DNA of 8,838 nt from Alphaproteobacteria bacterium (GCA_026400595.1 JAPLOT010000426.1:1-8838); one strand, 5' to 3'; shown: positions 1-7,384, counted from the stretch's first letter. Notes: generated by a model from the letters alone, not told the origin. A program made the numbers and translations.

Positions 1-400
1 CGAAACAGAAAACCAGCGCTGCCGGCACCGCAGCCTCGGGGCCAAAGAAGGCCACCGAAAGCGGCAACCCCATGTATCCCATATTTCCGTAGCTTCCCGA
101 CGTTCCCTGCAACGCCGCGATCTTCAGCGGAGTCTTGAACAGCCACATTGAAGCCCCGGTCACCACGACGAAGGCTGTCATGGTCACGGCAGTGACCGCG
201 GACACGAAAGGCCAGTTGACCAGCTGTTCGAAGGGCGCCGCTGCCACAACGAGGAAGATCAGGGCAGGAAGCGCGAAGTAGACCAGAAAGATGTTGAGCC
301 AGGCCAAGCCGCCATCCGGCAATTTCCACACGCGGGAGGCCAAAACTCCCAGGAGGATCAGCCCGAAGAAGGGCATGGCAAGATTGAGGATTTCGGACAT
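1..400 (-). CDS. AEC (auxin efflux carrier) family transporter, partial
   Basis: The leftward frame opens at an ATG at 400 (MSEILNLAMPFFGLILLG...) and runs off the left edge, so only about the first 133 residues are seen. It is almost wholly hydrophobic, with helices at about residues 3-22, 32-52 and 64-88. The segment around residues 100-115 (GTSGSYGNMGYMGLPLS) matches the Asn/Gly-rich broken helix typical of AEC/MdcF-type permeases, which export or exchange organic anions such as malonate across the inner membrane. The ATG is preferred because the product then begins with a first membrane helix, as is usual in the family; a GAGG lies very close upstream. The gene is divergent from hspQ, with a 72-bp gap. 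Substrate cannot be told from the sequence. The family call is good; the C-terminal half is not visible. Confidence 0.85.
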   Translation of the reverse strand, partial: MSEILNLAMPFFGLILLGVLASRVWKLPDGGLAWLNIFLVYFALPALIFLVVAAAPFEQLVNWPFVSAVTAVTMTAFVVVTGASMWLFKTPLKIAALQGTSGSYGNMGYMGLPLSVAFFGPEAAVPAALVFCF

Positions 401-472
401 CGCCTCAGGCCGGATTCTGACTGGATTGCTCTGGCTCTTGCCTTCCCACGGCGTCCTTGGCAATCAATAGTT

Positions 473-811
473 ATGACGCCGCTTCCCGCAGCACGATTCA
501 CGATCGGCCAGGTCGTCAAGCACCGGCTGTTCCCCTTTCGGGGCGTAATCTTCGATGTCGACCCCGTGTTCAACAACACGGAGGACTGGTGGCTGTCCAT
601 TCCGGAGGAAATCCGCCCGCGCAAGGACCAACCCTTCTACCATCTCCTGGCGGAAAATGACGACACGGAGTACGTGGCCTATGTCTCAGAGCAGAACCTT
701 CTGATCGACGACACCGGAGAGCCCATCCGTCATCCTCAGGTCCGGGAGTATTTTGAAGGCTTCGACCCCAAGCGCAAGAGCTACCGACCCCGCCGCCGCA
801 TCAGTCATTAG
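473..811 (+). CDS. hspQ: Heat shock protein HspQ (YccV-like, hemimethylated-DNA-binding domain family)
   Basis: The 112-residue product fits the family's usual 100-115. The whole chain is the YccV-like domain: FTIGQVVKHRLFPFRGVIFD near the N-terminus, a WW pair with IP and RP at about residues 39-49, then KDQPFYHLLAENDD and AYVSEQNLL (about 51-77), followed by an HP and a basic tail (KRKSYRPRRR). In enterobacteria HspQ is a cytoplasmic heat-shock protein that binds hemimethylated DNA and acts as a specificity enhancer for Lon and in ClpXP-linked turnover; the same role here is inferred from family membership. The ATG at 473 gives the expected N-terminus, but no good Shine-Dalgarno precedes it. 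The MFS gene starts 33 bp after the stop on the same strand, so the two may be cotranscribed. Confidence 0.93.
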   Translation: MTPLPAARFTIGQVVKHRLFPFRGVIFDVDPVFNNTEDWWLSIPEEIRPRKDQPFYHLLAENDDTEYVAYVSEQNLLIDDTGEPIRHPQVREYFEGFDPKRKSYRPRRRISH

Positions 812-844
812 CGCGTCAACCGCAACTGCCAGATCAGGACTGCA

Positions 845-2068
845 ATGACCGCAAGGCCACCAGGACGCCATGCCGTGACCTTTGTCTTCATCACCGTGAT
901 GATGGACATGATCGGCTTTGGCCTCGTGATGCCCGTACTACCGCGACTCATCGAAGAGGTGGGCGGCACTGACCTCGCCGGGGCATCGCTGATCGCGGGA
1001 TGGATGTATTTTGCCTATGGCGGCATGCAGTTTCTCTTCGGTCCGGCCGTCGGCAATCTATCGGATGCCTATGGCCGGAGACCTCTGCTGCTGCTGTCGG
1101 TCTTCGGCCTGGCCGTCGACTTCCTCTTCACCGCGCTGGCGCCAACCCTGTTCCTGCTCTTCGTCGGGCGCGTCGCGGCCGGTATCTGCGGTGCGTCCTA
1201 CACCATCGCCAATGCCTATCTGGCTGACATCACCAAGCCGGAAGAGCGGGCCAGGGTCTTTGGACTGATGGGAGCGGCCTTCGGTCTCGGCTTCGTCATC
1301 GGCCCGGCCATCGGCGGATTGCTCGGCGAATTCGGCCCGCGGGTGCCGTTCTTCGTGGCAGCCGCGCTGACCGGCATGAACTTCGTCTTTGGCTACTTCG
1401 TGCTACCGGAGACACTGCCACCTGACCGGAGAAGGCCCTTCTCCCTGCGACGATCAAATCCCGTCGGTGCGCTGAAGGTCTTCGCCAGCTACCGCGGCGT
1501 GGTGCCGCTGGCGGCGGTGATGTTTGCCTATTTCCTCGCAACGTCCGTCTACCCGGCCATCTGGGCCTTCTGGGGCATCGCTCGCTTCGGCTGGAGCGAG
1601 GCAATGATCGGCCTGACGCTGGCCGCCTTTGGACTGATCACAGCCATCATCCAGGGCACGCTCACGGGTCCGACCGTCAAGTGGCTGGGCGAGAAAAACA
1701 CCGTCATCTTTGGACTCGCGGTGTCCATCATCGCGGCGGCAGGCTATGCTTGGGCGCCGGGGCTTCTCGCCGTCATGGTGCTGCTGGTCATCCATGCGCC
1801 CGAGGGCTTTGTCCATCCGGCCCTGACGGCGATGATGTCGAAAGCAGCTCCACCGGACGCGCAAGGAGAACTGCAAGGCGGCATTGCCAGCCTGCAGAGC
1901 ATCGCCATGCTGATCGGCACAGTGTTCTTCGCCCAGGTATTCGGCTGGTTCATGCAGCCGACGTCCCCGATCGTCACTCCCAGTGCGGGCTATGTCATCG
2001 CGGCCGTCATCCTCGCCGGCGTGCTCGCCTTCTTCCTGCTACTCCGCCAGCCGCGCGTGAACACCTAG
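845..2068 (+). CDS. MFS transporter, TCR/Tet (TetA-like) drug:H+ antiporter family
   Basis: The product has 407 residues, the length normal for 12-helix TetA-type exporters of the inner membrane. Helix 1 carries the family's DMIGFGLVMPVLPRL (about residues 21-35). Motif A lies in loop 2-3 as GNLSDAYGRRP (70-80), with the key Asp74 and Arg78/Arg79. A motif-B-like VGRVAAGICGAS spans 107-118, and antiporter motif C is GAAFGLGFVIGPAIGG (143-158). A degenerate motif A repeat in the second half reads GPTVKWLGEKN (about 275-285). AGGA ends 5 nt before the ATG. Family: proton-driven efflux of small molecules. Many such chromosomal genes do not confer tetracycline resistance, so no substrate is assigned. 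It follows hspQ by 33 bp and its stop overlaps the stop of the opposing racemase-like gene. Confidence 0.9.
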   Translation: MTARPPGRHAVTFVFITVMMDMIGFGLVMPVLPRLIEEVGGTDLAGASLIAGWMYFAYGGMQFLFGPAVGNLSDAYGRRPLLLLSVFGLAVDFLFTALAPTLFLLFVGRVAAGICGASYTIANAYLADITKPEERARVFGLMGAAFGLGFVIGPAIGGLLGEFGPRVPFFVAAALTGMNFVFGYFVLPETLPPDRRRPFSLRRSNPVGALKVFASYRGVVPLAAVMFAYFLATSVYPAIWAFWGIARFGWSEAMIGLTLAAFGLITAIIQGTLTGPTVKWLGEKNTVIFGLAVSIIAAAGYAWAPGLLAVMVLLVIHAPEGFVHPALTAMMSKAAPPDAQGELQGGIASLQSIAMLIGTVFFAQVFGWFMQPTSPIVTPSAGYVIAAVILAGVLAFFLLLRQPRVNT

Positions 2069-3198
2069 ACGGCCACGAAGGGAACGTTGCGGAGTGCAAC
2101 CTGCCAGTAGGCCGCGCTCGGCGCGCCTTGCCAGAGGGCAACATCCTCGACCGCTATGCTATCCTGTCCATCGGTGCCGATGATGGTCACCTCGTCACCC
2201 ACGCGCGGATGCTCGAGGTGCGAAACATCGATGACTGCGTATTCGGCTGACACGCTCAGAACTGGGCACCGCTGACCATGACAGAGCATCATTGCCGTCT
2301 GCCCTGCGGCAGCCGGACGGAATCCATTGTCCATGCCGAACAGAATCACACCCGTCGTCGCATCGGACGTCAGGCCACCGGGCGGCGAGCCGATGAGATC
2401 GTCGCCCCTGCGCCGATGCCCGATGTGGATGAGATTTGCCTTGAGGGCGCGTAACGCCTTGCGAAAGCCCAGGCTTTCTGCCCGAAGCCCGGAGATGGGA
2501 CTGAGGCCGAAGACAAGATGCCCCGGCGCGATCGTATTGAGTTCGTCGGGAAACTCCTGGCTCATCACCGAGCTCGCGGCCCCCTGGGCATAGGGGATGA
2601 CAATGCCATGGCTGGCTTGGATTTCGCGTACCAGACCTGTGAAGGCGGCGAGCCGCCGCTGCGACCAGGCGCCTGTCTGGTCGTCCGAGAACGGAATGTG
2701 CGTATAGATGCCTTCAAGGAACAATCCGGGTTGCTGAAGAACCTCGCGCGCAAAGGCGGCAGCTTCGTCCAGTCGCACTCCCAGACGTCCGAGACCGGCA
2801 TCAACCTTGATATGCACTGGAACCGGCTTTTTACGAGCTGTTCCGAGTTCGGCAAGGACCCGGAGCGACTCCCGATCATAGACGCTGGGCGTGAGGCCAT
2901 GGTCCAACACGTCAGCATGCCCCGATGGCAGCTGCGCGCCGTAAAGGAGAATGGGAATGGTGACACCTGCCCGGCGTGCCGCAACGGCGTCGTCGAAATT
3001 CGCCGTCGCCAGGCCTTCGACTCCCAGAGTCTGCAGGTGCAGGCTGACGGCTGCCATGCCGTGGCCATAGGCATTCGCCTTGACCGGCGCCAGGATCTTG
3101 ACCGGCCGGCCGGCACGCTCTCGCAACAGGCTGACGTTGTGGGTTATCGCGGCAAGGTCGATCTCGCCCCAGACCGGACGCGCATCACGATGGCTCAC
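2065..3198 (-). CDS. Alanine-racemase-like fold-type III PLP protein, divergent active site
   Basis: With a GTG start at 3198 the product has 377 residues, about the alanine racemase length. The N-terminal TIM-barrel domain is recognisable: EIDLAAITHN (12-21), PLP-lysine motif VKANAYGHG (Lys40, Tyr44), HIKVDAGLGRLG (129-140, with the conserved Arg138) and GIYTHIPFSD (163-172). A C-terminal beta domain follows. By hand comparison with Geobacillus stearothermophilus Alr, Tyr265 (second catalytic base, in GYADG) falls on Met289 in FGMDNG, Arg219 (contacting the PLP pyridine nitrogen) on Ala224 in IAPGH, and the RICMDQ strand on SVSAEY (315-320). It may therefore not be an ordinary alanine racemase. 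The start was chosen because it overlaps the dioxygenase stop as GTGA and has a GGAG 7 nt upstream; a TTG at 3228 would add 10 residues that do not resemble the family. Likely translationally coupled to the dioxygenase. Confidence 0.85.
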   Translation of the reverse strand: MSHRDARPVWGEIDLAAITHNVSLLRERAGRPVKILAPVKANAYGHGMAAVSLHLQTLGVEGLATANFDDAVAARRAGVTIPILLYGAQLPSGHADVLDHGLTPSVYDRESLRVLAELGTARKKPVPVHIKVDAGLGRLGVRLDEAAAFAREVLQQPGLFLEGIYTHIPFSDDQTGAWSQRRLAAFTGLVREIQASHGIVIPYAQGAASSVMSQEFPDELNTIAPGHLVFGLSPISGLRAESLGFRKALRALKANLIHIGHRRRGDDLIGSPPGGLTSDATTGVILFGMDNGFRPAAAGQTAMMLCHGQRCPVLSVSAEYAVIDVSHLEHPRVGDEVTIIGTDGQDSIAVEDVALWQGAPSAAYWQVALRNVPFVAV

Positions 3199-3998
3199 GC
3201 GGTGGCTCCGGCCAGAGACGTCAGGCAATCACGCTTCATGGCCTTGATCGGCGGAAGGTCTCGGTCCTCATAGACGATATGCCGCGGCCGGATCGACGGG
3301 CTCGTCGCCTTGTTCGACATGGCATTGTAGGTGAGCGTCATCATGCGCCGCGACCAGGGCGAGAGATTGCCGGCAGACCCGTGCAGCACATTCACGTTCA
3401 TGAAGATGACCGAACCCGCCGGACCGGTGGGCGCCACCACGCCGCGAAGGCGGACCTGTTCCTTGATGACATCCGGACTGGTGTAGCGGAAGGAATAGGA
3501 GGTGCCCTGATCGGTGTTTTCGGGCATGTCATCGGTCAGCTGGTGGGACCCCGGGACCATCATCAACGGACCGTTCATGCTGTTGACATCATCGAAGAAG
3601 ATCAGCGCATTGACCATCCGGGGAAGCGGGATGTGATCGTCCCGGTAGTAGGCTGGGTAGTCCTGATGCCAGAACCAGACGTCACCGTTGAAGGCTGCCT
3701 TGCAGTTCACACCGGACTGGAAAACATAAACCTCTTCGCCGAGCAGTTCCTCGACCGCGCTGACGAGGGCGGGATGACGGACCAACCGATCGAATACTTC
3801 ACTGTGGACATGCGGGTTCACGACGGTCCGGGGCGTGGCGCCGTCCTTCTCCATGATCACTCTCTGGGGATCTGCGCCATCGCGGACGATGATACGCTCC
3901 AGTTCGCCCGTGATGAGCCGTGCCTCCTCCGTCGACAAGAGGCCCGGCCGGAAGGCAAAGCCCTGGGTTTCATACTCGGAGACAAGTGAAGACGGCAT
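3195..3998 (-). CDS. PhyH-family Fe(II)/2-oxoglutarate dioxygenase, EctD-like
   Basis: The 267-residue cytoplasmic product is a complete phytanoyl-CoA dioxygenase-family oxygenase. Metal ligands are His111 and Asp113 (FWHQD) and His206 (VLHGSAGN). The 2-oxoglutarate-binding Arg217 stands 11 residues after His206, as in EctD and PhyH enzymes. The stretch QSGVNCKAAFNGD (94-106) parallels the QSRVNYK region of ectoine hydroxylase, and NGPLMMVPGSH (142-152) is the family turn. The EctD signature after the HxD is replaced by YPAYYRDDHIPLPRM, so ectoine is not the assumed substrate. Relatives include hydroxylases of free amino acids such as proline 4-hydroxylase. The Asp ligand argues against a halogenase. 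ATG 3998 is chosen because AAGGGG lies 6 nt upstream; ATG 4013 adds only MKGFH. Overlaps the racemase-like gene by 4 bp. Confidence 0.9.
   Translation of the reverse strand: MPSSLVSEYETQGFAFRPGLLSTEEARLITGELERIIVRDGADPQRVIMEKDGATPRTVVNPHVHSEVFDRLVRHPALVSAVEELLGEEVYVFQSGVNCKAAFNGDVWFWHQDYPAYYRDDHIPLPRMVNALIFFDDVNSMNGPLMMVPGSHQLTDDMPENTDQGTSYSFRYTSPDVIKEQVRLRGVVAPTGPAGSVIFMNVNVLHGSAGNLSPWSRRMMTLTYNAMSNKATSPSIRPRHIVYEDRDLPPIKAMKRDCLTSLAGATA
3206..3209 (-). promoter_or_regulatory. Ribosome-binding site deciding the racemase-like start
   Basis: Reading leftward, GGAG is followed by 7 nt (CCACCGC) and then GTGA, where GTG starts the racemase-like gene and TGA ends the dioxygenase. Good spacing plus stop/start overlap supports a GTG start and translational coupling. 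Confidence 0.6.
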
Positions 3999-4004
3999 AT
4001 GGAA

Positions 4005-4010
4005 CCCCTT
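4005..4010 (-). promoter_or_regulatory. Ribosome-binding site of the dioxygenase gene
   Basis: AAGGGG is followed by TTCCAT and the ATG at 3998. This favours the inner ATG over the ATG at 4013, which has only a weak GGAA upstream. Confidence 0.55.
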
Positions 4011-4085
4011 CATGGTATTGTTCCACGTAGGCTATTTGCTCCCGGTACAGGGGGCAAGAGGCTGTCAGACAGAGCAGTCGTGCAG

Positions 4086-4099
4086 GCCGCGCGGGCGGC
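4086..4099 (-). repeat. GC-rich hairpin just downstream of glmS
   Basis: In the glmS-dioxygenase gap the leftward strand reads GCCGC-CCGC-GCGGC, a 5-bp stem starting a few bases after the glmS stop. No T-run follows, so it does not meet the criteria of an intrinsic terminator; it could attenuate or protect the 3' end. A second imperfect inverted repeat (8-nt arms, one mismatch) lies at 4036-4057, also without a T-run. A weak promoter-like pair on the minus strand (TTGCCC, 17 nt, TAGCCT) overlaps it; I do not call it. Confidence 0.35.
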
Positions 4100-4103
4100 G
4101 TTT

Positions 4104-5930
4104 CTACTCGACAGTCACGGACTTCGCCAGATTGCGCGGCTGGTCGACGTCCGTACCCCGGACGACAGCAGCATGGTAGGCCAGGAGTTGCACCGGCACC
4201 GCATAGAGCAGCGGACTGATGAAGGGATGGGCGCGCGGTACGCGAATCTGCTGGAACGCGCCCTTGCCCGCCGAAGCCAGAGCCTCCTCATCCGTGATCA
4301 GCACGATCCTGCCGCCCCGCGCTGCCACTTCTTCCATGTTGGATACGGTCTTGTCGAAGAGATCATCATGCGGCGCAATGACGATGACCGGCACCGCCTC
4401 GTCGATCAGAGCGATGGGGCCATGTTTGAGTTCGCCGGCAGCATAGCCTTCGGCATGGATATAGGAGATTTCCTTGAGTTTCAGTGCGCCTTCGAGGGCA
4501 ATGGGATAGTTGATGCCGCGGCCGAGGAAAAGCACGTCGCTGGCCTGGGCGATCTCCTTGGCCACGGCAGCGATGTGCTTCTCGTCCTTCAGGATCTCGG
4601 AGATATGGCGCGGTGCCTCGATCAATGCACCAACCAACTCGCGCTCCTGATCGCGGGTGATGGTGCCGCGCAGTTTGCCGGCCAATATGGCCAGGCAGGC
4701 CAACGCGGTAAGCTGGCAGGTGAAGGCCTTTGTCGACGCGACCCCGATCTCTGGTCCGGCATAGGTCCGGAAGACCAGCTCGCTTTCGCGCGCAATGGTG
4801 GATTCCGGTACGTTTACGATGGCCAGCGTATGCTGTCCCTGGCTCTTGCAATAGCGAAGTGCCGCCAGCGTGTCTGCCGTCTCGCCCGACTGCGAGACGA
4901 CGATCGCAAGGCCCTTCTTCGGAAGCGGGGCCTCGCGGTAGCGGAATTCGGATGCGATATCGACTTCGGTTGGAAGGCGCGCAATCTTCTCGAACCAGTA
5001 CTTGGCAGCAAGTCCCGCATATGACGCCGTACCGCAGGCCGTGATGGTGATGCGGTCAAGGTTTGCGAAGTCGAACGGCAACTTCTCGGGCAAGCGGATC
5101 GCCCGCTCCGCGAAGTCCACGTACTCGGCGAGAGTGTGGCCGATGACTTCCGGCTGTTCCGCGATTTCCTTTGCCATGTAGTGGCGGTGATTGCCCTTGT
5201 CCACCAGCATGGCCGAAGCCTGGGAGAAGCTCATGGCCCGCTTCACAGGGTGGTTCTGACTGTCGAAGATTTCCACTGAAGTGCGCGTGAGAACAGCCCA
5301 GTCGCCATCTTCCAGATAGGTGACCTTGTTGGTGAATGGCGCCAGCGCGATGGCATCCGAGCCAAGGAACATTTCGCCATTGCCGTGGCCTATGGCGAGC
5401 GGGCTGCCCTTGCGGGCGCCGATCAAGAGATTGCTCTCGCCCTTGAACAGGATGGCCAGAGCGAATGCGCCTTCGAGTCGCGACAGGACAGTCTTGACTG
5501 CCTCTCGTGGCGTCTTTCCCCTTTGGCGCTCGCGCGCGATCAGGTGAGCCACCACCTCCGTGTCGGTCTGGGTTACGAAGACATGCCCATCCGCGACAAG
5601 TTCATCCTTGAGCGGACGAAAATTCTCGATGATACCGTTGTGCACGATGACGACATCGCCTGCCATGTGAGGATGGGCATTGGTTTCGGTGGCGGCGCCG
5701 TGGGTGGCCCAGCGTGTGTGCCCGATGCCTTCGGTGCCGAGCAGCGGCTCGGCCGTCAGCCGCGCCTCGAGATTGCGGAGCTTGCCGGGTGCGCGGCGGC
5801 GCCCGATCTCGCCCGACTCGAGCGTCGCCACACCCGCCGAGTCATAACCCCGGTACTCGAGCCGCTTCAGCGCCTCGACGATATGGAGAGCGACGGGTTC
5901 CTTGCCGAGTATGCCGACGATGCCACACAT
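4104..5930 (-). CDS. glmS: Glutamine--fructose-6-phosphate aminotransferase (isomerizing)
   Basis: The product has 608 residues and is full length. It makes glucosamine-6-phosphate from fructose-6-phosphate and glutamine in the cytoplasm, the first committed step to UDP-GlcNAc. The N-terminal class II glutaminase starts MCGIVGILG, with Cys2 as the nucleophile after Met removal; RWATHG (73-78) and HNGIIENF (97-104) bind glutamine. SIS domain 1 has SQSGETADT (346-354) and ASTKAF (398-403). SIS domain 2 has KEISYIHAEGYAAGELKHG (486-504, with Glu487 and His503), and the tail PRNLAKSVTVE carries Lys603. AAGGGG lies 10 nt before the ATG, inside the end of glmU. It starts 4 nt after the glmU stop, so the two form an operon. 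No glmS ribozyme could fit in so short a leader. Confidence 0.98.
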   Translation of the reverse strand: MCGIVGILGKEPVALHIVEALKRLEYRGYDSAGVATLESGEIGRRRAPGKLRNLEARLTAEPLLGTEGIGHTRWATHGAATETNAHPHMAGDVVIVHNGIIENFRPLKDELVADGHVFVTQTDTEVVAHLIARERQRGKTPREAVKTVLSRLEGAFALAILFKGESNLLIGARKGSPLAIGHGNGEMFLGSDAIALAPFTNKVTYLEDGDWAVLTRTSVEIFDSQNHPVKRAMSFSQASAMLVDKGNHRHYMAKEIAEQPEVIGHTLAEYVDFAERAIRLPEKLPFDFANLDRITITACGTASYAGLAAKYWFEKIARLPTEVDIASEFRYREAPLPKKGLAIVVSQSGETADTLAALRYCKSQGQHTLAIVNVPESTIARESELVFRTYAGPEIGVASTKAFTCQLTALACLAILAGKLRGTITRDQERELVGALIEAPRHISEILKDEKHIAAVAKEIAQASDVLFLGRGINYPIALEGALKLKEISYIHAEGYAAGELKHGPIALIDEAVPVIVIAPHDDLFDKTVSNMEEVAARGGRIVLITDEEALASAGKGAFQQIRVPRAHPFISPLLYAVPVQLLAYHAAVVRGTDVDQPRNLAKSVTVE

Positions 5931-5934
5931 GCTG

Positions 5935-7290
5935 TCATTTCCCCTTGGCGGCCCTTTTGGCCCTCTTCATGTCCCTGTAACGCGTCGCCCAGCCTTCCCG
6001 AACATCGAGTTCGGGACGGGTCATTGCCAGCGCGCCGCCGGGCACGTTGCGGGCAATCACGCTGCCCGCCGCGATCGTCGCGCCGTCGCCCACGCTGACC
6101 GGCGCCACCAGGGCGGTGTTCGACCCGACAAAGACATCCGCGCCGATATCGGTCAGGTGCTTGTCGAATCCGTCGTAGTTGCAGGTAATCGTCCCGGCCC
6201 CGATATTGCTGCCGGCGCCGACACGGGCGTCGCCGATATAGCTCAGGTGATTGGCTTTTGCACCTTTGCCGATCGTTGCCTTCTTCACCTCGACGAAGTT
6301 GCCCACATGGGCGCCCTCTCCGATCTCGGCGCCCGGGCGAAGCCGGGCATAGGGGCCGATGCGGGCGCCGCCTGCAATGCGGGCGCCCTCGATGTGGCTG
6401 AACCCGAGGATCTCGACGCCATCGTCCACTGTCACGCCCGGCCCGAAGACGACATGCGGTTCGATGACCACGTCCTGGCCGATCACCGTATCCGCCGAGA
6501 AATAGACCGTCTCGGGTGCGACCAGCGTGGCACCGCCCAGCAGGTGCTGCTGACGGTAGCGGTGCTGGAACGCCTGTTCGATAGCCGCCAGCTGAACCCG
6601 GTCGTTGACCCCCGCAACTTCGCTCTCGGAGCAGACCGACAGGCCGCAGAACTGACCGGACTTGACTGCCAGTTCCACCAGGTCCGTGAGGTAGAACTCG
6701 GCCTTCCTGTTGGCGTTGCCGATCTGCGGCAGCAGCTCCCAAAGCCGCTGGGAGTTGATCGCAATTATACCGGAATTACAGAGAGTTATAGATCTCTCCT
6801 CAGGCGTCGCATCAAGCTCTTCGCGAATGGCGCAAACCTCGCCCGCAGGTCCGGTCTTGAGACGGCCGTACCCGGTGGGATTGCGCGCCTCGAAGCCGAG
6901 TACGGCCAGCGGCATCTGCGGGGAAACCCGTTCAACCAGGCCCTTCAGCGTGGCAGCCGTGATCAGCGGACCATCGCCGTAGAGGATAAGGACCGTACCG
7001 CTGAATCCCTCCAGCGCAGGCCGGGCCATCGATACGGCATGCGCGGTGCCACGCCTGTCGGTCTGGACGACGGCGGCCGCATCCGGGATGACGCTGCAGG
7101 CCTCGCGGGCGACGGCCTCCATGTCGGGCCCGATCACGGCAACCACGTTCGCTGGATTGAGGGCCTGCGCAGCATGCAGAACGTGACTCAGCAGGCTGCG
7201 GCCGCCTGCCCGATGCAGGACCTTGGGCAGCCGCGACTTCATTCTGGTCCCCATGCCGGCGGCGAGGACAATCACTGCGGTTTCGGTCAT
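5935..7290 (-). CDS. glmU: Bifunctional UDP-GlcNAc pyrophosphorylase / glucosamine-1-phosphate acetyltransferase
   Basis: The product has 451 residues and is full length. It acetylates glucosamine-1-phosphate and then joins it to UTP, giving UDP-GlcNAc in the cytoplasm. The N-terminal nucleotidyltransferase half shows LAAGMGTRMKSRLPKVLH (9-26), QTDRRGTAHA (76-85), YGDGPL (104-109, Asp106 for Mg2+), NPTGYGR (137-143) and GVNDR (227-231). The C-terminal half is a left-handed beta helix of hexapeptide repeats from about residue 250, with acetyltransferase residues in RLRPG (Arg318), EVKKA (Lys336), NHLSYIGD (His348) and NYDG (371-374), ending in a basic tail. ATG 7290 gives the expected N-terminus; its Shine-Dalgarno is poor. 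It is first in the leftward run with glmS 4 nt behind. Its own promoter is not clear. Confidence 0.98.
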   Translation of the reverse strand: MTETAVIVLAAGMGTRMKSRLPKVLHRAGGRSLLSHVLHAAQALNPANVVAVIGPDMEAVAREACSVIPDAAAVVQTDRRGTAHAVSMARPALEGFSGTVLILYGDGPLITAATLKGLVERVSPQMPLAVLGFEARNPTGYGRLKTGPAGEVCAIREELDATPEERSITLCNSGIIAINSQRLWELLPQIGNANRKAEFYLTDLVELAVKSGQFCGLSVCSESEVAGVNDRVQLAAIEQAFQHRYRQQHLLGGATLVAPETVYFSADTVIGQDVVIEPHVVFGPGVTVDDGVEILGFSHIEGARIAGGARIGPYARLRPGAEIGEGAHVGNFVEVKKATIGKGAKANHLSYIGDARVGAGSNIGAGTITCNYDGFDKHLTDIGADVFVGSNTALVAPVSVGDGATIAAGSVIARNVPGGALAMTRPELDVREGWATRYRDMKRAKRAAKGK

Positions 7291-7355
7291 TGATTCTGTG
7301 CCAATTGAGGACGTTGCGTCACAGGAGCATTCTTCGCGCCAGAAGGCGATATTGT

Positions 7356-7384
7356 GGCAGCGGCCTTAATGCCGCGTTTCTGCC
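7356..7384. repeat. Two-tier inverted repeat between glmU and the tRNA promoter
   Basis: GGCAGCGGC, a CTTAAT loop, GCCG, a short bulge, then CTGCC form a 4-bp inner and a 5-bp outer stem. It sits in the divergent region, about 65 bp ahead of glmU, and could fold in the glmU leader if transcription begins upstream of it. A smaller CGCC-AGAA-GGCG hairpin lies beside it at about 7337-7348. Neither has a T-run. Function not inferred. Confidence 0.3.

Noticed and set aside
401..472. Promoter pair ahead of hspQ (TTGCCT, 17 nt, CAATCA), perhaps heat-shock type
   Set aside because: The -10 is poor, and transcription would begin almost at the ATG. Heat-shock control is plausible for the gene family, but the sequence does not show it convincingly.
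845..2068. Tetracycline resistance gene
   Set aside because: The family match is clear, but many chromosomal TCR/Tet-type exporters have other or unknown substrates, and there is no linked TetR-type regulator in the window.
2518..3273. 251-codon rightward open frame opposite the racemase-like gene
   Set aside because: Shadow of a gene with a clear PLP-lysine motif and racemase fold landmarks; no motif of its own.
3195..3998. Ectoine hydroxylase EctD
   Set aside because: The fold and ligand set match, but the EctD signature after the HxD motif is absent and there are no ectoine synthesis genes nearby.
4036..4057. Imperfect inverted repeat considered as the glmS terminator
   Set aside because: On the transcribed strand the stem has a C-A mismatch and is not followed by T residues.
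3999..5024. 341-codon rightward open frame opposite glmS
   Set aside because: Antisense to well-conserved GlmS SIS domains; no recognisable motif and no Shine-Dalgarno.
5902..7293. 463-codon rightward open frame opposite glmU, longer than glmU itself
   Set aside because: It is a high-GC antisense shadow. The glmU frame carries every family motif over its full length; the antisense product is rich in Arg, Asp and Gly, with no domain and no ribosome-binding site.
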